Positions 1 through 5,342 are shown, counted from the first letter of the stretch. The stretch: 5,514 bases of DNA from JACJXF01 sp964349045 (GCA_964349045.1 CAYGFI010000249.1:1-5514), one strand, 5' to 3'. The notes: generated by a model from the letters alone, not told the origin. Numbers and translations: made by a program.

Positions 1-201
1 CATTTTTTTACTTTCCTGATACTCTTCTTTTGTAATTTGCCCGGAAGCAAATCGCTTCTGCAAAATGTCAAGAGGAGAATCTTTTTTCTTTCGCTGACCG
101 GGGACACCATTAGGCGTTGCAAATATCCAAAAAAGCAGGATTAGCCAAATGATCCACCATATAAGGTGCATTCCCCAGAAATGATAACCATCGTAGAACA
201 T
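1..201 (-). CDS. SHOCT-domain small membrane protein, C-terminus cut by the window edge
   Basis: The frame is open from an ATG at 201 to the left edge: 67 codons without a stop. The N-terminus (MFYDGYHFWGMHLIWWII) leads into one strongly hydrophobic, Trp-rich membrane segment at about residues 8-28. A basic linker (QRKKK, about 36-40) follows, then a SHOCT-like motif: a PLDILQKRFASGQITKEEYQ stretch at about residues 43-62. In this family the short C-terminal helix pair follows a membrane helix, and proteins are usually 70-90 residues, so only a few residues should be missing. The precise function is unknown; such proteins are common beside copper and heavy-metal genes in Bacteroidota. It lies 36 nt downstream of the triple-HMBD gene on the same strand and may be co-transcribed with it. 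The start codon has no Shine-Dalgarno site, only AT-rich sequence. Confidence 0.8.
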   Translation of the reverse strand, partial: MFYDGYHFWGMHLIWWIIWLILLFWIFATPNGVPGQRKKKDSPLDILQKRFASGQITKEEYQESKKM

Positions 202-237
202 AATAATTGATTTTAAAATTGAATTGATTAATTGTTA

Positions 238-723
238 CTATTTTATCACCTTTAAATCCATTCCGCACTTTGAGCATCTGCCAGGTTTTTCTGACTTCAT
301 TTCAGGATGCATTGAGCAAGAGTATGTTTTCATTGCTTCCTTATTTTCACTTTTTGTTCCAGTCATTTTCATTGACTTTTTTTCCATATCCATTCCACAC
401 TTTGAGCATTTGCCTGGCATATCTGACATCACCTCAGGATGCATTGTGCAAGCGTATTCTTTCATAACGTCTTTATTATCGCTTTTTGCTCCTGTCATTT
501 TCATTGTCTTTTTTTCCAGATCCATTCCGCACTTTGAGCATTTACCAGGTTTATCCATCTTTACATCGGGATGCATGGAGCAGGAATAATAAACCGAATC
601 CTTTGTAATTTCTGTTTTTGTTGATGATGAGCGCTTTTCATCGGATTTTGTTTTGCTTTGCGTAAACGCAATTGTACTGCTAAATATTAAAGCAAGTACT
701 GATGTTAGAATTTTTGTTTTCAT
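238..723 (-). CDS. Secreted protein with three heavy-metal-binding domain (HMBD) repeats
   Basis: 161 residues. Residues 1-22 form a signal peptide (MKTK, a hydrophobic core, then AFTQ), so the protein is probably exported to the periplasm or outer surface. A charged Lys/Ser linker follows. Three copies of the HMBD motif Y-x-C-[ST]-M-H-P-[DE]-x(6)-P-G-[KR]-C-S-K-C-G-M-D-[LM] start at about residues 46, 90 and 134. Each copy has one Cys-x-Met-His and one Cys-x-x-Cys group, suited to binding a soft metal such as copper. The same domain occurs alone or at the ends of CusB-type efflux adaptors and copper P-type ATPases. The spacing is exactly 44 residues, and the linkers (KKxMKMTGxKSxNKxxMK) are repeated too, so this arose by tandem duplication. 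A metal-chelating or chaperone role is inferred; the metal itself cannot be read from the sequence. Confidence 0.88.
   Translation of the reverse strand: MKTKILTSVLALIFSSTIAFTQSKTKSDEKRSSSTKTEITKDSVYYSCSMHPDVKMDKPGKCSKCGMDLEKKTMKMTGAKSDNKDVMKEYACTMHPEVMSDMPGKCSKCGMDMEKKSMKMTGTKSENKEAMKTYSCSMHPEMKSEKPGRCSKCGMDLKVIK
253..588 (-). repeat. Tandem 132-nt coding repeat (2.5 copies) encoding HMBD units
   Basis: Within the triple-HMBD gene, units run at 588-457, 456-325 and 324-253 (the last partial). Each full unit is 44 codons: a 26-residue metal-binding motif plus an 18-residue Lys/Met-rich linker. All four metal-ligand positions (Cys, His, Cys, Cys) are kept in every unit. The differences are mostly conservative (Asp/Glu, Lys/Arg, Leu/Met). 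Confidence 0.85.
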
Positions 724-745
724 TTTGTTTAACTATTAGATATTT

Positions 746-789
746 CTTCAGCTCCGCTGTTGCCCGGCCTTCAGTTTAGCTGTCGCCCG
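746..789. repeat. Imperfect 21-nt direct repeat upstream of the triple-HMBD gene
   Basis: Two copies at 746-766 and 769-789 match at 17 of 21 positions, with a 23-nt period. On the minus strand they begin CGGGCAACAGC and CGGGCGACAGC, and both end CTGAAG. They are GC-richer than their surroundings and lie in the 84-nt gap between the small HMBD gene and the triple-HMBD gene. A 10-bp palindrome, CGAAATTTCG, abuts at 788-797. They could be a regulator site or the remains of a short duplication. I cannot assign a function. Confidence 0.5.
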
Positions 790-807
790 AAATTTCGAAT
801 TAATACT

Positions 808-1059
808 CTATTTCTTCACTACCAGGTCCATCCCGCACTTTGGACAATTGCCGGATTTCTCGGACCTCACCTCAGGATGCATTGAACATGTGTAGATTTC
901 CACTGCTTTCTTCTTTAAATTTATAGTCTCTTTCATGTTTTGAATTTTTAGGTTTAATATTAATTTTTTATTATACTGGCAACAAGCGTATAATTTTACA
1001 TAAACCTTGTCATCAACTTTAAATTTTTCGATTTCATCGCTAACAACTTCAATTTTCAT
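808..1059 (-). CDS. Small heavy-metal-binding-domain (HMBD) protein, N-terminus probably an artefact of a broken upstream gene
   Basis: The open frame is 83 residues. The C-terminal part carries one HMBD motif: YTCSMHPEVRSEKSGNCPKC followed by GMDLVVKK, with Cys-x-Met-His and Cys-x-x-Cys ligands. Residues 9-32 (starting EIEKFKVDDKVY, then ACCQYNKK) do not belong to this domain. They resemble the C-terminus of Bacteroidota HMA-type proteins and so match the broken gene immediately upstream. I therefore think the genuine HMBD protein starts at the in-frame ATG at 936-934, giving 42 residues (MKETINLKKK...), and that the longer frame is a read-through from decayed sequence. If the long frame is real, it is an unusual fusion. 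There is no signal peptide from either start, so it is probably cytoplasmic. It lies in line with other metal-binding genes. Confidence 0.7.
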   Translation of the reverse strand: MKIEVVSDEIEKFKVDDKVYVKLYACCQYNKKLILNLKIQNMKETINLKKKAVEIYTCSMHPEVRSEKSGNCPKCGMDLVVKK

Positions 1060-1315
1060 TTGGATTTAGTATTACATTTTGCAGGACGTTAACCAGCGAA
1101 AGTATTTTGGTTTCTGTATCCCAACCCGCTTTGGTCACACCATCTGCGTTTGCAACTTTTTCTAAAAGGGACTTACAGGTTTCTCGATTGGTCCAAACTT
1201 TATAGCTTTCAGTTTTTGTGGAAGGCATTTTGGAGTGATCGTTAATTTGAATGTATGAGCTTGAGTCCAAAACCATTGCCAGTAAGGCAACTATAATGAT
1301 TTCTACTGTTTTCAT
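964..1315 (-). pseudogene. HMA-type heavy-metal-associated protein gene, frame broken in at least two places
   Basis: The first open segment (1315-1049, 88 residues) starts with a signal peptide (MKTVEIIIVALLAMV) and continues SKMPSTKTESYKVW, then ETCKSLLEKVANADGVTKAGW, then DTETKILSL. This is the first half of a secreted ferredoxin-like HMA fold. After ILSL the frame departs from the family. The expected continuation is visible in other frames: PAKCNTKS in the second frame (about 1090-1066), then KIEVVSDEIEKFKVDDKVY and ACCQYNKK in the third (1056-964). The metal motif is also damaged: relatives usually have N-C-x-x-C, but here it is N-R-E-T-C, so the first Cys is Arg44. Together this suggests a decayed gene. 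Sequencing indels could explain the frame changes, but not easily the Cys-to-Arg change. The family would bind a soft metal ion in the periplasm. Confidence 0.7.
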
Positions 1316-1446
1316 TCAATTTGATGTTATTTTATTGAAAATCAGTATGTGTTATCAAAACACAAGTGTCAGGATACACGACAATAAACATCATCCAGTA
1401 AAAGAGATTGAATAATCTTCAGCTGAAAAGACAGGTTTCAAAAATA

Positions 1447-1926
1447 TCAAATACGAAAAATGCAAATTTCAGGCAAGCTAACTTCATTTGCCAATTTATT
1501 GCCTGGCGGAATGATATAAGTGGAAAGGATATTAAATTCTGCAAATGAGTAATCCTGAATTTTTGCAGATTCAATAAAAACCAAATGAATATTTTGAACA
1601 ATCGCACTAAATCCGGAAAATGAAGGAGCAAAATTATGATCGACAGAAAATGCAGATACTTTATTTTGGCAACAATTTGAATCGAGATGATAACCCGGAT
1701 TTGAACATTGACCGACAGGACATTCCATTCCACATGAGGCTAATCCACCTGAGAATGATGCTTTAGAATCAGCTAATTCACCTCCACAGTAATGTGTGGC
1801 AATACTGAAATGCATGCCCGACAGCAGGATGAGAAAAGCGAAAAATATTGATAATAATTTTTTCACGGATTCAATTTGAATTTCATTTATTATGTTTTGC
1901 TCAAATTGCTTCACTCTGCAATTCAT
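1447..1926 (-). CDS. HYC_CC_PP family protein (small Cys-rich exported protein)
   Basis: 159 residues from the ATG. The family name comes from three motifs, all present: T-H-Y-C-G-G (residues 44-49), N-C-C (84-86) and P-P-G (140-142). More cysteines (65, 69 and 74, in SCGMECPVGQC) lie between the first two. The hydrophobic signal or anchor segment is VKKLLSIFFAFLILLSG, residues 21-37. That makes the GTG at 1866-1864 (residue 21) a better start than the upstream ATG, whose 20 extra residues (MNCRVKQFEQ...) are not signal-like; the shorter product has 139 residues. The second half (from about residue 90) is less distinctive and ends in LPEICIFRI. The molecular role is unknown. The family occurs in Bacteroidota, often near metal-binding HMA proteins, as here (the broken HMA gene is 131 nt downstream). 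A role in periplasmic metal handling is only inferred from context. Confidence 0.82.
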   Translation of the reverse strand: MNCRVKQFEQNIINEIQIESVKKLLSIFFAFLILLSGMHFSIATHYCGGELADSKASFSGGLASCGMECPVGQCSNPGYHLDSNCCQNKVSAFSVDHNFAPSFSGFSAIVQNIHLVFIESAKIQDYSFAEFNILSTYIIPPGNKLANEVSLPEICIFRI

Positions 1927-1985
1927 GCAGGAGCTTATTTATACGTACTTTTTGCTTGGCTCAATGTGAAAATGCTATTCATTTA

Positions 1986-1993
1986 CAAAAATA
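1986..1993 (-). promoter_or_regulatory. Possible Bacteroidota -7 promoter element for the HYC_CC_PP gene
   Basis: The minus strand reads TATTTTTG, matching the Bacteroidota -7 consensus TAnnTTTG, about 60 nt before the ATG and 120 nt before the GTG start. No TTG stands at the expected -33 distance, so the call is weak. The rest of the 199-nt gap (1927-2125) shows no gene. Confidence 0.25.
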
Positions 1994-2125
1994 ATTTCAT
2001 TAATTCCTGGTATCGTTACAGAATTTCAGATATAAGTTACATAATTCACATATTTTTGAATCATAGCGAATGATAAAGGTTTTATTTTCATGTTTGTGTG
2101 TATGCAAGGCTTATATATTATTTAT

Positions 2126-2338
2126 TTAACAGCACTTCATTTTGTGCTGAACAGACGGACATTTGACTGACCCATAGGAACAAAATACACAACAACTGCC
2201 TCCTGGTTCAGATTTTAGGATAATTTTACAATTTGAACATTCATAAATGTATAGGCAGGAATCTTCAGGCATGGTTTCATCTATCTGAAAGTTGCATTCA
2301 GGACAGGTTATTGTTGATTGCAGGATAATTTTTTTCAT
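2126..2338 (-). CDS. GDCCVxC-type putative zinc-ribbon protein
   Basis: 70 residues, soluble, with 12 cysteines. There are two C-x-x-C knuckles (TCPEC at 11-15 and ECSNC at 33-37), then the family signature GSCCVFCSYG at 47-56, and KCP at 59-61. The family motif is usually G-D-C-C-V-x-C; here Asp is replaced by Ser48, with all signature cysteines kept. In some relatives one signature position is selenocysteine; here all are ordinary Cys codons (no in-frame TGA). The protein ends in KMKCC, giving an extra Cys pair. Its function is unknown; family members often sit beside mercury, copper or other thiophilic-metal genes. It lies between the cysteine operon terminator and the HYC_CC_PP gene, with a 199-nt gap to the latter, so it may be its own transcript. 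Confidence 0.82.
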   Translation of the reverse strand: MKKIILQSTITCPECNFQIDETMPEDSCLYIYECSNCKIILKSEPGGSCCVFCSYGSVKCPSVQHKMKCC

Positions 2339-2405
2339 TTTTTAAAGTACAAGTATTGCACCGAATAACCTCAATTGTATTTATCGTTATTTATCCATAA
2401 TCAAT

Positions 2406-2449
2406 AAAAAATTAAAAGGGAGAACTGTCATTTTGATGACAGTTACCCC
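2406..2449 (-). terminator. Probable intrinsic terminator after the cysteine operon
   Basis: A perfect 9-bp stem, AACTGTCAT/ATGACAGTT, closes a 4-nt loop (2436-2444 with 2423-2431). It may be extended by outer GGG/CCC pairs across a small bulge. On the minus strand a T-rich run, TTTTAATTTTTT (2417-2406), follows. It lies about 110 nt after the gamma-lyase-type gene and before the GDCCVxC gene. The symmetry could also be an operator for the downstream metal gene, but the T-run favours a terminator. Confidence 0.6.
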
Positions 2450-2561
2450 GAAATTTAAAGTTACTTTTTAATGCATGTGACCGTCGTGATTACTTTAATT
2501 CACACATTTTTTAATTGTAACCATTGATATTAAGAAGTTTATTGTAAACATCATCCATCAT
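2445..2561 (-). other. Intergenic stretch with possible coding remnant (His-rich tail)
   Basis: An ATG at 2561 overlaps the stop of the preceding gene (ATGA) and opens a 16-codon frame, MMDDVYNKLLNINGYN, ending at 2511. Further on, another frame ends in NHDGHMH followed by TAA (about 2491-2471), a His-rich tail like those of some metal-binding proteins. Stops separate the two pieces, so any gene here is broken. Chance is a realistic alternative. The rest of the gap (2339-2405) holds nothing I can name. Confidence 0.25.
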
Positions 2562-3694
2562 TTTAATCCTTCCGAGAGGTCTTCTATCAAATCTTCAACA
2601 TCTTCAATTCCTGCTGAAATCCTTATCAAATCTTTTGTAACTCCAATTGCGTTTCTTTGTTCTACTGGTATAGAACCGTGAGTCATAGCTGAGGGAATAC
2701 AAATTAAAGATTCAACACCTCCCAAACTTTCTGCAAGCGAAATAACTTTCAACTTCCTAAAAAATGAATTTGCTATTTTTTCACCCCCTTTTCTTAATCG
2801 GAAAGAAATCATACCGCCAAAACCGGTCATTTGTTGTTTGGCAAGATTATGAAAAAAATTAGACGATAATCCGGGATAATAAACCTGAGAAATCGCCGGA
2901 TGACTTTCAAGAAATCTGGCTATTTTAAGTGCATTTTCTTCGTGTTGTTTCATCCTGACTGAAAGCGTTTTTATACCTCGCAGTATCAACCAACTGTCGA
3001 ATGCGCCAGGAATTGCACCAATGGCATTTTGCAGAAATTTTAATTCAGCATACCATTCTTCATCATTGACGATTAACGCTCCTCCTATTAAATCGGAATG
3101 GCCGCCAATGTATTTTGTGGTGCTGTGCACAACGAGGTCTGCGCCTAAAAACAAAGGTTGCTGAAAATAGGGAGATGCAAACGTATTGTCAACCACAACT
3201 TTTATGTTTTTTTTGTGTGCAATTGTGGACACTCCTGAAATATCAATTATCCGTAATAATGGATTTGTTGGCGATTCAATCCAGAATAGCCTGGTTTCCG
3301 GTTTAATTGCTTGCTCAAAATCACCGTTATTGCCGTTTACATAAGTGAATTGGAGGCCGTAAGGCTTAAAAACCTGCTCAAATAACCTGTAAGTACCTCC
3401 ATACATATCTTCGGACGCAACTACATGGTCACCGGGTTTTAGCGTTGAAAGAACAGCATGTTCAGCCGCCAAACCCGATGAGAATGCAAGAGAAAACCGG
3501 CCATTTTCGAGGGCTGCAAGACATTCTTCCAAAGCTTGCCGTGTTGGGTTTCCTGATCGTGAATACTCGAACCCTTTGTGTACATTTACTTGATCCTGTT
3601 TATAGGTTGATGTCTGATAAATGGGAACTACCACTGAACCTGTTACTTTGTCAGGTTCCTGACCTGCGTGAATCGCTTTTGTTGAAAATTTCAT
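2558..3694 (-). CDS. Cystathionine gamma-lyase / gamma-synthase family PLP enzyme
   Basis: 378 residues, the normal full length for the Cys/Met-metabolism PLP enzymes (fold type I). Visible residues: Tyr44 and Arg46 in YSRSGNPTR (cofactor phosphate contact from the neighbouring subunit), Tyr98 in MYGGTYR (stacks on the PLP ring), ESPTNP at 140-145, Asp169 in VVDNTF (pairs with the pyridine nitrogen), the Schiff-base Lys194 in HSTTKYIGGHSD, and Arg358 in LIRISAGIED (binds the substrate carboxylate). Gamma-lyase, gamma-synthase and beta-lyase cannot be told apart safely by motif. Context argues for gamma-lyase: it follows a cystathionine beta-synthase-like gene with a 4-nt ATGA overlap, the pairing of the reverse transsulfuration route (homocysteine + serine to cystathionine to cysteine). 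A forward gamma-synthase role remains possible. The pair appears to be controlled by the cysteine attenuator before the first gene. Confidence 0.92.
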   Translation of the reverse strand: MKFSTKAIHAGQEPDKVTGSVVVPIYQTSTYKQDQVNVHKGFEYSRSGNPTRQALEECLAALENGRFSLAFSSGLAAEHAVLSTLKPGDHVVASEDMYGGTYRLFEQVFKPYGLQFTYVNGNNGDFEQAIKPETRLFWIESPTNPLLRIIDISGVSTIAHKKNIKVVVDNTFASPYFQQPLFLGADLVVHSTTKYIGGHSDLIGGALIVNDEEWYAELKFLQNAIGAIPGAFDSWLILRGIKTLSVRMKQHEENALKIARFLESHPAISQVYYPGLSSNFFHNLAKQQMTGFGGMISFRLRKGGEKIANSFFRKLKVISLAESLGGVESLICIPSAMTHGSIPVEQRNAIGVTKDLIRISAGIEDVEDLIEDLSEGLK

Positions 3695-4704
3695 GATCGG
3701 ATAATTTTACTTGTTTTTAATTGATTACTACTTTGAATAATTTCTGAAAACCCTTTCTCGCTCATCCAGGAATCGTCGAACATTTTTGTCAGGTACTTAT
3801 TGCCGGTGTCACAAACGAACGTCACTACGTTTTTCGGTTTTTGTTGTTCCCGGCAATATTTTATTGCTGCAGCAATAAGAGTCCCCGAAGAAGAACCTGC
3901 AAGAATTCCTTCTTTACGCAGTATTGACCGTGCTGTTGAAAAACTTTCTTCATCGCTGATTGTATAGGCTTTTTTTGTCATTGAAAAATCAGCGATGGGA
4001 GGAATAAAATCTTCGCCAATCCCTTCAACAAACCATGACCCGGCTTCGCCAATAGTACCTTTCATAATAAAATCTTTTATAACCGAACCTTGAGGATCGG
4101 CAACAATCATCTCAACATCAGGTTTAACTCTCTGAAAATAATGGGTCAACCCGGTAAGAGTGCCTGACGAACCAACTCCGCAAACTACAGCATCAATCTT
4201 GCCTTCAAGCTGTTTAATAATTTCAGGACCGGTTGTTGTTTCATGAGCCATCGGATTTGCCGGATTCCCAAATTGATTAATATAAAAAGCATTCGGGGTT
4301 TCCTTAGCTATTCGTTCGGCCAAATCCTGATAGTATTCAGGGTGACCTTTATTAATATCTGTGCGGGTTATAATAACTTCAGCGCCCATAGCTTTCAGAT
4401 GTAAAATTTTTTCGCAGCTCATTTTATCAGGAATAACAAGGATTAGTTTATATCCCTTAACAGCCGCAACCAAAGCCAGACCTAACCCTGTATTCCCGGC
4501 AGTGGCTTCTACTAAAACAGAACCTGGTCTAATTAATCCCGTTTTTTCAGCTTCTGTTATCATTGAAAGCCCGATTCTGTCCTTGATAGAACCACCCGGA
4601 TTCGCACTTTCAAGTTTTAAATACAGATTACAAACACCTGTATCTATATGGTTTACTTTTACCATCGGGGTATTTCCAATTAAATTTAATACTGTCTGAT
4701 TCAT
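3691..4704 (-). CDS. Cystathionine beta-synthase-like / cysteine synthase family PLP enzyme
   Basis: 337 residues, fold type II PLP enzyme. Lys41 in NPGGSIKDRIG forms the Schiff base. The substrate-carboxylate loop is TAGNTG at 68-73 (TSGNTG in most relatives), and the phosphate-binding loop is GVGSSGTLTG at 176-185. EGIGEDFIP at 227-235 and the ending CDTGNKYLTKMFDDSWM (298-314) followed by SEKGF favour cystathionine beta-synthase over O-acetylserine sulfhydrylase. It lacks the C-terminal Bateman (CBS-pair) regulatory domains found in many beta-synthases, so it is a catalytic core only. The expected reaction is serine (or acetylserine) + homocysteine to cystathionine; sulfide use to make cysteine directly is the alternative. 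The ATG at 4704 is preceded by an A-rich stretch, and an intrinsic terminator ends 27 nt upstream, so expression depends on read-through. Its stop overlaps the next gene's start by 4 nt, suggesting translational coupling. Confidence 0.92.
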   Translation of the reverse strand: MNQTVLNLIGNTPMVKVNHIDTGVCNLYLKLESANPGGSIKDRIGLSMITEAEKTGLIRPGSVLVEATAGNTGLGLALVAAVKGYKLILVIPDKMSCEKILHLKAMGAEVIITRTDINKGHPEYYQDLAERIAKETPNAFYINQFGNPANPMAHETTTGPEIIKQLEGKIDAVVCGVGSSGTLTGLTHYFQRVKPDVEMIVADPQGSVIKDFIMKGTIGEAGSWFVEGIGEDFIPPIADFSMTKKAYTISDEESFSTARSILRKEGILAGSSSGTLIAAAIKYCREQQKPKNVVTFVCDTGNKYLTKMFDDSWMSEKGFSEIIQSSNQLKTSKIIRS

Positions 4705-4730
4705 AATTTTTTTATTTTAAAAAAGTGAAT

Positions 4731-4761
4731 AAAAAAAGCCCCTCACGAACGTGAAGGGCTT
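4731..4761 (-). terminator. Attenuator terminator before the beta-synthase-like gene
   Basis: On the minus strand AAGCCCTTCAC pairs with GTGAGGGGCTT (11 bp, one T-G wobble) around a GTTC loop, followed by seven T. It starts 30 nt after the leader-1 stop and ends 27 nt before the ATG at 4704, in front of a gene rather than after one, as expected of an attenuator. Its 5' arm, CCCTTCAC, is also complementary to the GTGGAGGG element inside leader 1. Confidence 0.88.
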
Positions 4762-4790
4762 AAAATGAATTGTATTTATTTCTGCCATTA

Positions 4791-4877
4791 TCAAATTAGA
4801 ACAATACAACATCCCCTCCACGCAATAATTTTACATGTACAATAACAAGCGTAAAGATTGGAAAAGATGTTTCTCAT
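4791..4877 (-). CDS. Cysteine-rich leader peptide 1 (attenuator ORF)
   Basis: A 28-codon ORF starts 12 nt after the osmC-like stop and is too short for usual gene calling. It carries Cys at positions 11, 13 and 15 (ACYCTC) and 23-24 (GCC), 5 of 28 residues; all are TGT codons. An A-rich run precedes the ATG. The ORF is followed after 30 nt by the intrinsic terminator. A ribosome waiting for Cys-tRNA at codons 11-15 would leave the downstream GTGGAGGG element free. The ORF probably acts only through being translated, not through its peptide. Compared with leader 2, the end of the ORF is in a shifted frame (see findings), so the true stop might be 4796 if one base is in error. Confidence 0.72.
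   Translation of the reverse strand: MRNIFSNLYACYCTCKIIAWRGCCIVLI
4814..4823 (-). promoter_or_regulatory. Antiterminator element of leader 1
   Basis: The minus strand reads GCGTGGAGGG. It can pair over 10 positions with CCCTTCACGT, the 5' arm and loop edge of the terminator at 4761-4731, using two G-T wobbles. This pairing excludes the terminator hairpin. The element lies inside the leader ORF, about 10 nt after the third Cys codon, so a ribosome that finishes the leader would cover or pass it. The core 8-mer is identical in leader 2. Confidence 0.72.
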
Positions 4878-4889
4878 TTATTTTTTATT

Positions 4890-5342
4890 TTAAAGGATTA
4901 CTGCTTCCTGAACTAATTTAAATGATAATGGGGTTGGGGATGAAAGGTTATCATTAATCGGACACCTGTTTTTGATTGTCTCAATCCACTTTTCAGTTAA
5001 TTCAGGTGTTGCATCAGTTATGGGTGAAAAAGCAACATCAATTTGTTTAAACCCTGCCCTGTCAGTATCTGATTGTCCAAAAAGGCGGGCCGGATTGATG
5101 TTTCCGCTGATAGTAATCCGAAGTTTTTCAACTTTTATACCCAATTCACGGGCAGTTAGATGAGCAACTACGTTTATACATCCGGCATAGCTGGCTAATA
5201 AATACTCAACTGGATTTGCTCCAAGGTCATCTCCTCCAAGCGCCGGTGGTTCATCGATTACCAAATTAAACTGACGGGTGTTTGCGTTAAAGCGGGCTGC
5301 CGTCTGGGCCTCCCCTTCGATTTTAAAATTTAAATCTGCCAT
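4890..5342 (-). CDS. OsmC family protein (peroxiredoxin-like)
   Basis: 150 residues, the usual size for the OsmC/Ohr superfamily. The two family cysteines are present: Cys55 in YAGCINVVAHLTARELG, at the start of the central helix, and Cys127 in NRCPINDNL. GANPVEYLLAS at 41-51 is the usual lead-in. OsmC/Ohr proteins are cytoplasmic dimers that reduce organic peroxides, or act on sulfane sulfur species, with this Cys pair. Arg17 may stand in for the catalytic Arg, but I cannot prove it. This is a general OsmC-like member; I cannot separate OsmC, Ohr and YhfA-like branches. The gene sits between two cysteine attenuators and ahead of the two transsulfuration enzymes, which points to a role in thiol or sulfur metabolism rather than osmotic stress. 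The ATG is preceded by an A-rich stretch 21 nt after an intrinsic terminator. Confidence 0.88.
   Translation of the reverse strand: MADLNFKIEGEAQTAARFNANTRQFNLVIDEPPALGGDDLGANPVEYLLASYAGCINVVAHLTARELGIKVEKLRITISGNINPARLFGQSDTDRAGFKQIDVAFSPITDATPELTEKWIETIKNRCPINDNLSSPTPLSFKLVQEAVIL

Noticed and set aside
224..589. Plus-strand open frame of 121 codons opposite the triple-HMBD gene
   Set aside because: Its repeats (PHFEHLPG) are just the antisense of the HMBD repeats. The minus-strand frame has a signal peptide and known motifs.
1348..1364. Small hairpin TGTGTT/AACACA between the HYC_CC_PP and HMA genes
   Set aside because: Only 6 bp, with no T-run after it on the minus strand; it is too weak to call a terminator or an operator.
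1419..1733. Minus-strand frame of 104 codons overlapping the HYC_CC_PP gene
   Set aside because: It is an alternative frame inside a recognised gene, with no motif and an unusual hydrophobic composition.
1876..2073. Plus-strand frame of 65 codons in the gap upstream of the HYC_CC_PP gene
   Set aside because: No recognisable motif, AT-driven composition, and it overlaps the start region of the real gene on the other strand.
4361..4699. Plus-strand frame of 112 codons opposite the beta-synthase-like gene
   Set aside because: It is a shadow of a clear PLP enzyme gene.
4705..4889. SAM riboswitch or T-box as the control element before the sulfur genes
   Set aside because: I see no SAM aptamer-like helices, no T-box consensus and no specifier loop. 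Cys-rich ORFs with a terminator and a complementary element explain both gaps better.
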